In this document: piece after piece, positions 11,501 through 24,647 of the stretch | Layout of the letters: the number at the start of each line of letters is the position of its first letter | Numbering within the stretch: position 1 is the stretch's first letter | NCBI RefSeq assembly: GCF_037975245.1 | Contig: NC_092578.1 | Location: 13,066,321-13,130,320 of the forward strand | DNA length: 64,000 nucleotides | Reading direction: 5' to 3' | From: Apostichopus japonicus | Lineage: Eukaryota > Echinodermata > Holothuroidea > Aspidochirotida > Stichopodidae | Program-made: the position numbers and the translations under genes | The notes under the pieces: model-generated | What the model was told of the DNA's origin: nothing | Seen by the model: only the letters and a program-made list of their open reading frames with translations | Database searches by the model: none

Positions 11501-14500
11501 TGCCTTCACTAAATTGGATTTATAAACAGTGTATCAAGTTCAACTACCATTACTTTTTGTGTTCTCATGTTTGCAAGCCAAGGTCTAACACACACTCATA
11601 CACACACATGTTTGTATTACATTCCAACCGAGGACCCCGTTGTATTTTCCATTGTTCAAATCCACGTACCCTAACCTTAACAATACCCCATACAATAGAA
11701 TTCTTCCGAGGACGTGGTGATTCTTTAGAAATCACAACCGAGGACCTGGAATTCTTTTGTTCAAGTCCTCGGTCAGATAGAAAAACAAATGCATGCACAC
11801 ACACACACAAACATGGCGTCACTATTAAATAGATTAGTTTTAGCAAGGAATCACAACAGATTTGACATTGAATAATGTCATTGGTCTTTCATGCACCAAG
11901 CATTGAGCTAATTACAGCAATGACAAACTTTTCTGCTTCTTTCAGAACATAACGTGATAGCGTCTCACCAATTGGTCCGATCCCGGTTTCATCACCTTGG
12001 CAAGCACGCTGACTAGATCTTGCCTCTTCAGGAACTAAAGAAAGAAACATTACAGACTTTTTAATACAAGAGGAAACAACAACCCCCATTCTTTTATCTT
12101 CTCATACAAGTTAATAGGTAATTTAAATAGCAATGTAAAATCTACTATATAACATAAAACTCTAAACTGCTCACCAACTACGACGAAGTTCTTCAGTTTT
12201 GTCCATGATCTAAGGAGATGTTCATAGACTGACATGTATAAGATGTAAATTAAGGTGTCCCTGTACTGTTGTACTGTGTCATGTACATGACAACACCAAT
12301 AAAATTCAAACAGAACACATTTAAACAGATTAGTTTACACCATACAAATATGGTGTCGATGTACGGTGTAAAGTGCATAATGACACCGTACACATTGAAG
12401 CAGATTAGTTTACACCAAATTAATATGGTGTTTCTCTACTGTGCCATGTACATGATGACACCAAACACATTTAGGCAGATTGGTTTACACCATATAAATA
12501 TGGTGTCGCTGTACGGTGTCAAGTGCATGATGACACTGTGCACATTTAATCAGATTGGTTTACACCATATAAATGTGGTGTCGCTGTAATGTGTTACATA
12601 CATGAAGACACCAGATACATTTAAACAGATTAGTTTACACCATGTACAAATGCACATGTTCATATTTTGGTGCTGGCTGATATTCCACATGAGAGACAAA
12701 AAGTTCACCTTTATAAGTTTCATAAAAAGTTGTCAACTGGTAAACACCTAAATGGACATTGTGTGTATATGTCACTTGATGTGGACAACACACATGTCTA
12801 CATCAGCACATATCAGTGCACATCTTCCATATCATCGACATAACTTGCAAAACATCATCATCCTTACATGATGACCGATGATCGGATATGCTTTGGTGGG
12901 TACCTTACACAAGTGCTATAATTTTCACGCCCAATAACAATACATTCTTCACTGTGCATTTTGCACTGACTTTGGATGCACTTAAGCATTAGGGGGACAC
13001 TAAAGCCCTAGTACTTACCTTCAGTTCTACCAGCATACCTTCGCAGAATGCCCTCCCTGAACACCAGAGACAGTAGAGGTTCTCACTTTCCTTCAGTAAT
13101 TTAACAGTGTCAGGAGTTTCAACCTGGGTTCCATCATCACCTGTTGACAGACAAGAATAACAAACTTGAGATCAGAAAGTTTAAAACATTATTATTATTA
13201 TTTACCAGCTTTATATAGCGCTCTTTTCATGCTTAAGCATGTTCAAGAGTGCTTTACAATGACAACAAAATGACAAAACAATTAAAAATATGAATATGAA
13301 GAATAAAATGAACAGGTTAAATATTAATATAAAAATTTATAGATATACTAAGGAACAATTAAAAAACAACATAGATTTACAGTGAAATTCCTAAAAATAA
13401 AAAGGGAGTTTTAAGTAACTTCTTAAAAGTGGCTGATGTTTTGGCATCACGCACGGATATTATTTGGCAGTGCATTCCATAGCTTGCCAGCAGCAAAGTT
13501 AAATTGTCTGTCGCCATATGTAGCAGTTCTTACTCTGGGGACCACTAATGTAAGGGAATTGGCCGATCTCAATGTTCTGTTAGTCTCGTACACAGTTAGC
13601 ATATCAGTTAGGTATTGAGGTGCAGATGACAAAGAAAAGAACAGCAAGGACTAATTTCTGTTCCTTAATAAATAATTTTATACAGAAATCTTTGAACATA
13701 TTCTTGTACAATCCCTCGAAGAAAAGCAAGTGAGCCTCTCACACCTACTAGTTCATTGGCTTTTTTAACACTGGTAATTCTCTTCAGTAAGGTCAATTTT
13801 ACCTTACCTAACTTCTCTATATATTATCATTATTTTTATTATTCTTATCACAACAATTACTTAGGTGAATGATTTGAAATATTTTTGCACTTCACTACCT
13901 GGGAAGTGTGTTTTATGAAACAGGACGTAGTAAAACAGGCCTTTGCAATAATTTGAATCTGTGACATCACAACCATATATGTAATGTTTTAAGTTTTCAG
14001 GACTTGGGGTAATTTTGGGATTCCATTTTCTATTAACGTGTAAATGAGATTCATATATGCTTTGGTGTAGTATTGGTTGGAACATTTCCTGAAAAGAAAA
14101 ATATATTCGATGTGAATGTGTAGAACTCACCTACAAGAGCAAAATTTGCTTCCAACAGCTCTCTGTGGCAGTTATACCTAAGGGAAACGAGGAAACAAGA
14201 TAGATCCCTAGTGTACTCATAGTTATAGAAAACATTGGAGATAAACAGAAACTAATAACAGATACATAGAAAATTGATCAGAAATAGTAAACAAAGAGTA
14301 ACGTAAAGGTTAGTTGAAATAGGACACAAGTCAATAACCTCTTTATTAAAGTTCCTTTGCTTCACTACTGTTACTTAACTATACAGACTTGAATTCAAAG
14401 TGAGATTTTTTTTTCACCTTAACGAACTGCTCGTCCATTGCTAGATTTTCCCATTGAAGTAGTGTGTTGTTAGGCTACACTATTGGTTGGAGATAGAGAT

Positions 14501-17500
14501 ACTGTATTCTGTGGGAATTTGAGTGGAAGTTAATTTTGTTGAGCACACAAATGCCGGTCAGACAAGACTTTTGCCATTACCTTGTGGTAGCAAAGGAGGA
14601 GAGGGGGGGGGGATTACTGATTATGGCTAGCTTCAGCTACCATTTTGTAACCTGGCCCTTGAGGCAAACCCTGCAGTTAGTATTACAATATAGCCAAAAG
14701 ATGGGGGATAAAAGATGCTTTTTCTCTCCTTATTCTAGCGTTGGTGTGATGGCTGAAAGAATTTTTTTTTGTGTATCCCTGTTGGCTTTAGAGGTGAACA
14801 TGTAATTGAAGCATTGTCCACACTTCCCTATGATGTCCTCCATCACACGAGGCATCCAGGCATTTAGTCGGGTCTCATGGGGCTTTAAATGCCTCCATGA
14901 AAGTGTTGAAATGTCCTTTAAGTCAGCTTGATGGTTGTGGTGGTGATGGAAATTGTTTAAGGACATCTACAATCTCTCTGTCACTTACAACAGAGCAATG
15001 GTCACATGGTCCATTACATTTGGTAAAAATCAAAGTTCCCACTCTTCTGTTCAATGCACGATTTCCCTCTTTGATAGCAGAGTTGCTTCACGTTCGATTC
15101 ACTCTTTCAGCATTAAGGCGAAACATCTTCTTTCGACTGGACTATTCAAGAAGGTATCGATGTTACAGACTTTTTCTCAATTTGCAGCTGAAGTAAAATC
15201 TTAACAGGACACCTAAAATAAAATCTACTATCATGATGGATCCGTGTTAGTTTGGACGAGATGCGGCAAGGTTTCTCTACCCTCTTTGTTTTCATTGTTG
15301 TAACTTCCTGTTTACCAATCTTAGTAACCCTGCCAGCATAATTTGCAAGGGAAACACTGCACTAGTATAATAACAGCATGCTTTTCTTCATCTTTAGCCA
15401 CAGAAAGTTTAGTTATGATTTAGGTTGAACTTCAGGGACAGGACTGACAGTGAGTCAGTGCACATTAAACTAGGACAACCAAACAATAGTCTGTATACAG
15501 TCCTATTGCTATGACAGCTGCAAGTACATGACACCGAAAATCACAGCAAACACACCACTCCACAAAGTTCCTCGCAAAAATGTTGCTTATCTGACAAATG
15601 CTAAGCTTAATTTGTGTGAAGGCTAGAGCCCAACAGGACACTATGGTTCTTGCTAAGTGAATATTATAGTGTTGTATCACCCAATACCATAATATTTATG
15701 CCCACATTTGCCAGCTATTAACCAACAACTGTAAGTTTGGATATAATCTGATATAAGGTTGTGGAGTTATTGCAATTTTAAAGTTTTGGTCCCTCCCAAA
15801 GAAATTGGACCCGTAAAAATCTTGCACGTAAATTTTTCCAAAAGCATTTGACCCAGACAGAGTGGCTCAAAATTATATTTGCCCTCAAAAAATTTACCCC
15901 CCAAAATGTAGGCCCAAATGGTCCAAAAAATGTTGTGTCCCACAAATTTGGGCCCAAAGAATGTGTCCAAAAATGCAGTTGAGGTGGAACTATAATTTGG
16001 GCCCACTCAACCCAACGATGGGCCAAGAAATTTTGGGGTTCAGATGGCCAACATGTACCAGCTCTAAACCAGTAACGGTGTACCAAGTTTGGCTACAATG
16101 TAAAGATTTTTACATTTGACCCTATAACTCATTAAAATTCATATGTTCGTGACAAAAACAAAAGGGGCACACCTTCCCACTATAATAAATGAACATAGTA
16201 CGTATGACAAATATCCATCATCTGTTTTTGAATTATCGCAGACACACGCACGCACACACACACTCATACACACGACAACCTGACTGCATAGGTTCCTTTG
16301 CTTCCAGCAAGGAACCAAAAATGGCATTAAATATATCAGAAAATGTATTGAATGAATAAAATTGTCAATTTTAGTACTTACCAAGCTGTTGCAAGTTTTT
16401 GGTTCTTACTTTTACCGCTGACATAGTTTAGGATGTAGGCAGCAATACCAGCAAGCATCATAATCTCAAGGTAGTAACTATTCCAATTATTACTGAAATT
16501 GACAGGAACCTGTTAAGAAACAGATCTCGTAAATAATTACTCCAATTATTACTGAAGTTAAAATCAAAATTGTGACAAAACCTTACAAGAATAATCCAAT
16601 GGTTAGAGAAACTGAGCATCCAAAATAATATAATAATGCCAGACTGGTAAACTAAGAATCCATATTTTTAAGTACCGATTGCAAATTGATGCTAATTCCT
16701 TATCAGTCTCAAACGACGGATACGTTGGAAACCTTCTCATGAATTATTCATAACTCTTCTTGTGTGCCGTCATCCGTTCACTTTATTTTGGAAACACGGC
16801 TGAGTTTACACTATATGCACGCTTTTACTACTTTGAAAATGCCAATGTGCCAGCATTTGGTTGTACTCATAGACCTTCAAAGTATGAGAAGAGGCGATTT
16901 TTCCAATTCCTGACCCCCACTAAAGGTACCGGGTAGATGTAATGCATGGCTCCAAGCCATAGAAACCGAAAAATTTAACAGAAGTAGGGTCGTCTGTGAG
17001 AACCATTTGAGAATGGCGGGCATTCTGCAATGGATCGAGTTTCAGTAGTATTAGTGGAACTGGTACCAATGCTATTACTATACTAGTAAGTAGTAACGGC
17101 TCTACAGTAGTTGTCAACACTGGCGCTCGACGGCAAACAGGATCAATTTTGTAAGCATTCGGTCAATTTCCTAGTTGATGAGTTGAAGCACTTTATAATA
17201 TTTTCAGCGCACTTTCGAATAAAAAATATGTAGCTTACAGTACCGATAGACTGAGCTTATTCAACAAAGTGAGTCGTAACAATGCTTCATGTTTTATTTG
17301 GTTTGTGTAATGTCATAGCCTACGCTCGCTCAGGTATAATTTATATCAAACAGGATCCAATCTAGTTTGAATAGTACATGCGCTAACTAATTTAGATAAT
17401 CTGCACAATGTGGGATAATGACGTCATATCCTTGTTCCTACTTTTTAAAAAACTGGCGCTTGTGAGAGCTATTCAATGTTTGATTTCTGTCGTCATGGTA

Positions 17501-20500
17501 ATGAAATTGATCTTAGACTTGGTGTATTGTGGTATATTCAAATTCCCTCCTTTCTAGAATTAAATTTGAATACCATGAATTATTCTTTTAATGTCATATA
17601 TTATATCAGGGTTGTACCTTCACCATTTCTGAAGTGGGATGTTGATCGATTTCAAGACCGACTTGGCTCTCTGCAACCGACTGCAGTGACTAGCTGAGCA
17701 ACTTTTTGAAAACTAACCCATCAAAATCATCAACTTGCTTAATAATTACAACTGCACATTGTTATTGGTAGGGAGTGTAGGGACCCTAGAGCTGAAGCAC
17801 TTTTAGATACTGTAGCTCTTGTTCACCTTCAGTGATTTTGGAGTGCCAAAAAGGATCCCAGCATGAGGAATTACACTTAAACTTTCTGGAAAGAATCTCA
17901 GTACCCTAGAGGAGGGGGGGGTCCAGGCAGAGAAACCCCCAGAAGTTGTAGGATTTTGAGATATTTCTTTAAAGCACAAAAGGTGTCAAAATACAGAATT
18001 TAATGTCTGTGGAAGGAATTACTAGCCTTGAAGCTGCAGTGCTTCCACACAGCTATTTCAAATTAAACACAGAAATACCTTCCAGAGAGGAATTCAGTTT
18101 CATTGGAATGTAGTTCACAGCCCCTGTGGGGGGGGGGGGTCCAAGAAGCAAAGGTGTAGCATTATGTTAGCCCAAATCTGGGAAATTTGGAGATAAGGGG
18201 AGCACCTGGGGGCAAGTACTACACCATACATGTGAGGCAAATGCCCCCATGCTCCCCTCCTCCATCTTGGTGCCCTCACTGAGTGCACAGGAGGTCACTG
18301 GTTTGAATCAAACATATTGTTTGCTCTTTTGAAGCTCATTTACTTATATATGCTGAAACTACATATGTTAGTAAGTTCTTAAATGAATGTAACACCTGAA
18401 TCACATGACCTAATCAGAATAGGTTACCCACTGTTAAAGGTATAATATACAAATAATTTTTGTTCTTTCACTGTATCTTATAAAAGCATTGTATTCTTCT
18501 GTAACACAAACAACCTCTCTGTTGACTTTTAAGACTAGAAACTTCCTAACAAATCTCAGATGTAGTTATAAAGTAACATCCAATTGTTTGCCCTTTTGAG
18601 ATACAATATGTTTACACTGTCTAAATATAGTTCACATTCTAATACATTTGAAACCATAATTATTAAAAGTTTGGAAATATATTTAAAGCTGAGGGACCAC
18701 CGTTGAGAAGCTACAAGACCAATCATAACTTCTACTCTCAATATGGAATTGGGTAGCTTCGAACATGTGTGATGCCAAAACCATTCAAATGTCTTCTTCC
18801 ACAACTTCTGCAACAATATTGGTATATTCAAATATGAAATATTTACGTTTGCTATTTCCAGGTCTGGAACAGCTCCTTTCGCTCGTGACGGCTTCTCTCC
18901 TTCAAAGTTCTCAAATTCCTCGTTGTCTTTGAAGTGTTCAAACTCATCTTCATCCTGAAAGAATCAAAGGAAATATTTAAGAAACAGAGATATTTAAATA
19001 GCATAGATGCTTATTTTGGTGAGGAGATGAGGGAGAGGAAGAAACTTCACACACAGATTGCTTAGTAGACCCTCACTTTCCAATGGTGTAGGTGTTAACC
19101 ATGGTCACAGATAAAGGGGGGGGGGGAGAGTGTTGCATGACAGTGACAAAAAGAAGAGCATTGTTCAAATGCATTGTTCAAAGTGAAAATAATCAGGTTA
19201 CATTTCATTTTCCAAAGTTGCTTTCTTCACAAAGAAAGTGCAAAATGTAAATTTTATTAACAACCACAGTAACTCAAAAGCCAAGGTATTTTCTTCTTCT
19301 TTCTACAATTAAAAGCCAAAACATTGCAGGATCCAAAGTACTATTGGAAACACATTAGTTTGTTTTTCTTGAGGATGCAATGGATTTGGCAATTCAAATC
19401 TGCACCGAATTCCAGTTGGATTTACTGGATTTGGAAATTGACATAATCCAAATATTGTTATTTCTATTATTTCTTTATGGAGGTGATGGGGGTGCGGGTG
19501 CTGAGAAGGGTGCATGTGAGGGTCTACATACTCTTTACTTTCTATTCACCTTATTCAGCAGGGGATTGATTTACAATGAAGAGATCTTCTTTGAATGCAC
19601 AAGGAAATAACAATTTTTAGAACCGTATTGTGACTATTGTCTAAAGGCTACAGTGTAAAACTCCAATACATGTTGTCTGGCATTCTAGGGCATAATTAAC
19701 CAACAAGACATATTTGGGTACCACCTGCTTACAGTGAAGTACATGAACTTATGATACCACAAACTCTGCAACTCACAGCTGGATATAGATACAAAATACA
19801 GTCACAATGAGGAAGTCTCCAGACCCTTGAAGTGACAACAAAAATTTGGCTGGGTTTTCTAGCATTTTTTCTAGCATTTTATGCAAAAAAAAAGTCTTGA
19901 GGCACTACGATACCAACAATTTAAGTAACTTGATCCTTTTTCTTGACAAGTGCTATTAACTTTCTTCATATAAAATTATTTCATTGGTAGAGTAGATGTG
20001 AAATAAATTTTACCAAAACGTTGTTTGCAATGTTGAAGTTTTTATATGTTGAAAAAGAAAATTTACTTTATCACATTGCCTTGCAGAAATATAATCAAGT
20101 ACAAGTTAGACTTATTGGCAGGCATTTGCTTTATTTTCCATTGGGGGGCTCAAATGCATACCAAGAGTTTCCCTAACATGTTTTGATGAAGAAATAACAC
20201 ATTAAGAAACATACAGTACATGAATTTTATATTGATGATGGATTGTAAGTCACTGGTAAATCTAGCCAGATTTAGAAAAAAACTCTTGCTACAAACCAGA
20301 TTTGAAAAATATCCTCAAATCCAGTGCGTCATTGTCATACCTTCGAATACAATGTTTGCTGTTACAAGTAAACAGTGCTACTTTATACTATTGAACTGGT
20401 CATGCAAAATAATAACATTTAAATAACAATACAATACCACTATTTTATGCTGTTTAATCAAAGTAAATATCACCAGTACAAAACCTCTATTGCAACATCT

Positions 20501-20766
20501 TCTTCTCCATCTTCCTCTTCAAATTCATCTTCCAGTTCTTCATCCTCTTCCTCTTCTCCGTCATCTACGAACTCATCATCATCAAAAAAGTGATCCTCTT
20601 CGCCCTCCAGCTCGACAGTACCATCTTCAAATTCATCTTCATCCCCCAAATCTTCAAACTCGGCAAATTCGTTGTCATCAACTTCTGCTCCGTGGCGATT
20701 GGCAATACACACAGCAGTGAACGACAAGACTATGAGTATCAAGAAGCCTTTTTGGATCACAGCCAT
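8519..20766 (-). CDS. CCDC47: CCDC47 (calumin) orthologue, 8 coding exons, 3' part not found
   Basis: Eight exons read on the minus strand: 20766-20485, 18954-18847, 16509-16382, 14177-14131, 13140-13019, 12034-11969, 9982-9881, 8626-8519. All have GT/AG borders and phases join without a break, giving 321 residues. Seen: signal peptide from MAVIQKGFLILIV; a very acidic luminal segment to about residue 120 (NEFAEFEDL, TVELEGEEDHF); a conserved NWNSYYLEIMML leading into a membrane segment (about 147-160); then cytosolic blocks CHRELLEANFALVG, ENLYCLWCSGRAFCEGMLVEL, FLKRQDLVSVLAKVMKPGSD, KITVTMNKEDM and KFGLSDSYLAIGETGE. These match vertebrate CCDC47 in order. Known of the family: an ER membrane protein that binds calcium through its acidic lumen and works with Asterix in the PAT complex on multipass membrane proteins. 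Vertebrate CCDC47 is about 480 residues, so some 160 C-terminal codons (the basic coiled-coil tail) are missing; I could not find them between 1 and 8,518. Exon 1 donor (GAG|GTTTTG) is weak but phase-correct. Confidence 0.9.
12300..12645. repeat. 75-bp tandem repeat in a CCDC47 intron, about 5 copies
   Basis: Units begin CAGATTAGTTTACACCAT and recur every 74-76 bp. Within each, ACACCATA..TATGGTGT forms a short palindrome and a second ATGACACC/GGTGT pair is present, so each unit could fold. It lies between the exons at 12034 and 13019. Confidence 0.9.
13189..13650 (-). pseudogene. Non-LTR retrotransposon 3' fragment in a CCDC47 intron
   Basis: Minus-strand frame SAPQYLTDMLTVYETNRTLR, VVPRVRTATYGDRQFNFAAG, KLWNALPNNIR is the LINE tail that follows the RT domain. 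A frameshift breaks it at 13,447, after which DAKTSATFKKLLKTPF continues. It ends in GAGCGCTATATAAAG and a (TAA)n tail at 13,189-13,204. Same class as the fragment at 2.6 kb but a different family copy. Confidence 0.8.
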
Positions 20767-21930
20767 TATTATTTGATCAGTTTCTTCTGCAAAAAGGCAC
20801 AATAACATCAAAATATTGAGTTACAAGTCTCAGGTAACTACCACGCTTTTGGCAAGTTACATTCTCAAAGTCGATCCTACTTCTGTCCCGAGCAATGGGC
20901 TCAATTTTATTTTAGGGGGAAGACAAACGCGATACTGCACAAATTTCCATACATACAGACACTGTTTTTATAAAACACAGTTGCAGAATACCTCACAACT
21001 ATAACAAAATTTCCTTCATAGTCAGTTTCACACCGCACAACCACAGACAGACCCGACGGATAACAGAGTAGCCATAAAGGATTCAGGAAACTCCATTCAG
21101 AACAAGGCCTTTTTTATCAATAAATTTTAGTCCCAATTTACAGAATTCCCTTGTGTATTGTTTACACATCACGACCACATAGCCAGCATGGCCTAGAACT
21201 AGAAGAAGCTTCCATGTGAATACAACTTTCCTCTATAAATGTTAGCTGAGGGCCTACGCCGACCTGTTCGGCTACCATCACTATATTACTAACACTGTTG
21301 GCTACTAAATTCTCGTAAGTTAGGCCTAAATATTGTGATAATATCAAAAATCTCAGTCAGTATTTAATGGCATGAACAATGGGTGCCATCTTGTTTTGGG
21401 AGAAACCAAATATGATACTGTAGTAGTGTAGTTTGAACAAATTCTCGAAAATAAGCAAAATAAACATTTCCTTAACACTCACTTTAACTTCTGGTATTTC
21501 CCATTAGAAGAAAACAATGCTTCCACACCTGCAAAAAGCATTTTTTTCATTGGTGGGATACTGGGTGATATAGAAGCAATGTGCGTTCGCAGAACTGGTA
21601 CCATGATGTTCAATGGAATTAACAAAGTATCGTGTACACAAGCTAATCTGCGTACTTGTGAGAATATAACGCCTACTGTAAGCATAACTTATAGCCTATA
21701 CTACAACTTTACAAGTGTTATACTAAAACGTAATACTATGGCCTATGATAAATCACTACATAGCCTAAAGTTAAACTATCCCAATTGGTAGGTTGGACTT
21801 ATCAAAATCACCTAATTTGAACGAAGGTTCTGCTAGGTTCTCATTAAAAAAAACTCACCTCAGTGAAAAACTGGCAAAAGAAACGTGAGTGTAGTAAGAA
21901 AGTAGGGTCACCTATCTGCTGTTGGGTTGG
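20767..21930 (-). promoter_or_regulatory. CCDC47: Probable CCDC47 5'UTR with an intron
   Basis: Just upstream of the CCDC47 start, the minus strand reads a pyrimidine run ending in TTTTTGCAG about 20 nt before the ATG, a good acceptor inside the 5'UTR. A good donor on the same strand, CACTGAG|GTGAGTTT, ends a possible non-coding exon at 21,859, with no ATG in the roughly 70 nt before it. A second donor-like site (GCTAG|GTAAGA) lies at 21,945. The noncoding exon and its true start are inferred; no TATA box was seen. Confidence 0.4.
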
Positions 21931-22951
21931 TATATGTTTTCTTACCTAGCGCCATCCCCAAATGTAGCTATGCAGTGGCCAGCAAATATATGAGTTTTGC
22001 TCTTGATATCATCAGTTATAATGTAATCGTGTAACTTTTTGATATTCAGCATCGTCACCTTTCTTCCGGGACCATTGTCACCAAAACTGTTCACACCACC
22101 TTTTTTTTTCACGTAGGGTTCAATTTCAACCCTACTAATTTCAATGAAGTAGTACTCGAAAAATCGATTCAAAACCGGTGCCCAACTTTGAGCGACAGTG
22201 GGACATGTACGGTCACTTGGGGGAGGGGGCTGGTGAGGGGATAGAACGAGATCACCACGTAAAAACTTTAGCATCCTGTATCAGTTCAATATTCCAGTAG
22301 GCCTTTTTTAAGTAAGTTCAATATTTGATAGTATATCGACAAGCGTATGCCATTACAACATTTGTTACAAGCACAATTTATTTTACAAGCACAGCAAAAC
22401 TTTGTAACAATGAAAAGGGTTCGTGAACAAAATTGTTTAAGTCTAATTTTAGATGAGGGACTCGGAGAATTTGTAACAAGTGAGGTTGGGTGTCCACCGC
22501 TGACATTTCACCATCTTGTGTAGACAGATTTGGTCGATTGAGATGGACGAGCGAGCCCATGCCGCTGTACCCCCTTCTCGTTAATTCCTCTACGTTGTCC
22601 ACTCCCCCCCCCCCGCCTCCCCGAACGGAATCGGGACACCGGCTTCGCTAAAGAACGCATAACGAAGTTATATATTTCTGCACATGACGATTACGTGTTT
22701 AATTCTTAACTCAACACAACAAAGCCTGTGTAACTCTTCTTATAATTTGCGATATCTGTTTTGAAGCTTTTCAATGCATTATCTACGGTCCGGAGGTTAC
22801 AAATATTACTAGGCCCTCCAGCTCTTTAGTTAAACACTATGCATATTAGATTCGGGTAAATGAGATGAAACCGCATGCTGCTTTAGGTAAAGTGCCCCGT
22901 TAGATAATCAAGATACCGTGCAAAATACAGAAAACGCGAGTGTGATCAACT

Positions 22952-23325
22952 CAAGGGCGTAGGAACCGGGGGGCTGGGGGGCGCCAGCCCCCCCCCAGTG
23001 AAAAACATGGGGGCGGAAGTATCATTCCGCCCCCCCCCCCCCCGCTCCGCAAGTCAGAAAACCCCTTTTTCATTTCCAAATGAGAAAAAAATCTCATTTG
23101 GAGCACCAAATTGCATTTAAAGCCAGGTGAAAATGCAAAATTCTTTTCAAAATGGAGTGAGAGTTGAAGTATGCTATATTGCACCAAATTGCATCTGAGG
23201 CCACCTGGAAATGCAAAAAAATTCCAAAGGGGAGGGGGACACCCCCTCCCCTTAGACCCCTCCCCCAGGCCGGCCATCAGTCTTCAGCCCCCCCCCCCAC
23301 TCAAAAGTACCTTCCTACGCCACTG
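22952..23325. mobile_element. 374-bp hAT-type MITE with perfect 8-bp target duplication
   Basis: Termini CAAGGGCGTAGGAA and TTCCTACGCCACTG are inverted repeats. Flanks are GATCAACT at 22944-22951 and 23326-23333, identical. The inside is rich in C and G runs. Open frames inside are artefacts of these runs. Confidence 0.9.
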
Positions 23326-23731
23326 GATCAACTAGTGATAAAACCGCTCAGATGTTTATTGGTTGATATACCACGGTTATTTGACGATAGTTTACTTTCC
23401 CGGGGCCGGATTGTTTGTGACAAATCTCGATTCATCAGCAGTCGATGGTCGTTTAATCGATGAACCAGGTTTATCTACAGATCAAAGGTGGTTTTGTATA
23501 CCGATGTATGTATGTATATATATATATAAAGTCTGTTCAAAGTATCTCTTTCGAGATCCGGCTTTAGGAATCACAAATGATTTTCGAGTTGGATAGCATC
23601 ATGTTTGATCTCTAGAGTAGGGCAAAATATGTCACCAAAAACAGAACTAGTATTGTTCGATATAGGTGACAAACGCCTACAGTGGAATTACGATCTTCCT
23701 TACCGGTTTCGAACCTCTGGACATACAATCA

Positions 23732-23804
23732 GCGTCCATAGCCTAGTGGTTAGGGTGTCCGCGTACAGAGCGGGAGGCCCGTGGTTCGAATCCCGGTGGA
23801 GGCT
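23732..23804 (+). repeat. tRNA-like SINE head or tRNA pseudogene
   Basis: 73 nt fold as a cloverleaf: acceptor GCGTCCA/TGGAGGC (one mismatch), anticodon stem CCGC/GCGG with loop GTACAGA (anticodon position ACA), but two mismatches in the T stem. The Pol III A box TAGCCTAGTGG and B box GGTTCGAATCC are both intact. Mismatches plus the A/T-rich tail and (TA)n at 23,897-23,926 favour a tRNA-derived SINE over a working tRNA gene. Confidence 0.7.
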
Positions 23805-23892
23805 GAAAGTTTTTTCACTGTTCTTGATTTTCCAACTCATTACGATTTTCATTTATATATATTCATTTGCCTTTGTCGTTTACCTCCATTGC

Positions 23893-23930
<38 letters not shown>

Positions 23931-24078
23931 TCCTCCTGTAAGCAGGAACTCGCGAAGAAACCTCATTGGCTTATCAAAGCTGCAAGCTGACCGAAATCAG
24001 TCTCTTATATTCATATTTTACGTCCATGATTATGAATTGTTTATTGTCAACAACTCTGTAACTGGACAACATACATTA

Positions 24079-24157
24079 ACCTGGGAGTTACTCGAACCGA
24101 GGATCTTATGATTGAAAGGCACCGACGTTAACCACCGAGCTAAAACTCCACGATTGA
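24079..24157 (-). repeat. Second tRNA-derived repeat, minus strand
   Basis: On the minus strand TAGCTCGGTGG (A box) is followed by CGGTTCGAGTAAC (a decayed B box) with tRNA spacing. It abuts the TTAA MITE that begins at 24158. Confidence 0.55.
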
Positions 24158-24491
24158 TTAAAGGCATTGAAGACTGGCCCCAAACCGCGTGCGTCAATCT
24201 GTTCGTGTCGCTACAAAATGCAGACAGTACAGTAATGAAACGTGATACCTTGTTATCTTTAGCTGGACCTGAGATGTCCATCGCTGTATTGTTTGTACAC
24301 TGTGATGTGGGTATTGACCGCAGCTGTATGTACTGACTGTACACTAGTGTCTAATTACCGATGGTAGCAAGCTGTGTGTGTATTTCTGGGATCGATCGTG
24401 GTGTCTAACAGTTCTGTTACACCTCATTCGAAAATAGGTCAGATTACCGGCATTAGACGTTTCTTTTTGCGCGAGTCTTCACACCCTTTAA
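24158..24491. mobile_element. TTAA-flanked MITE, copy 1
   Basis: Runs from TTAAAGGCATTGAAGACTGG to GCGAGTCTTCACACCCTTTAA-like end; the termini are inverted repeats and both flanks are TTAA. TTAA duplications are made by piggyBac and Kolobok transposases. Other copies are at 61278-61655 and 50899-51265. No transposase inside. Confidence 0.8.
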
Positions 24492-24647
24492 CCATTTATG
24501 GCTCGTTAGACATTGCGCTCCAAATGTCCATCAGTAAGTACAATGTACGTACAATACTTCAATAAACCAGGAAATTGCTACAAACTTTGTTGAAAATTGT
24601 TTGCATCCATGTTTATCTGCAAAATTTTCTCCTACATTTCCCGGACG

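Noticed and set aside
15760-16050. Stretch rich in GGGCCCAAA/TTTGGGCCC and open frames both ways
   Set aside because: Degenerate word repetition without a clear period or domain, in a CCDC47 intron.
21942-22274. 110-residue minus-strand frame ending at a donor-like GTAAGA
   Set aside because: No domain, no phase-matched partner, and it includes low-complexity PPPP; may be CCDC47 upstream sequence.
23732-23804. Functional tRNA gene
   Set aside because: Cloverleaf has three mismatches and sits in SINE-like context; kept as tRNA-derived repeat.
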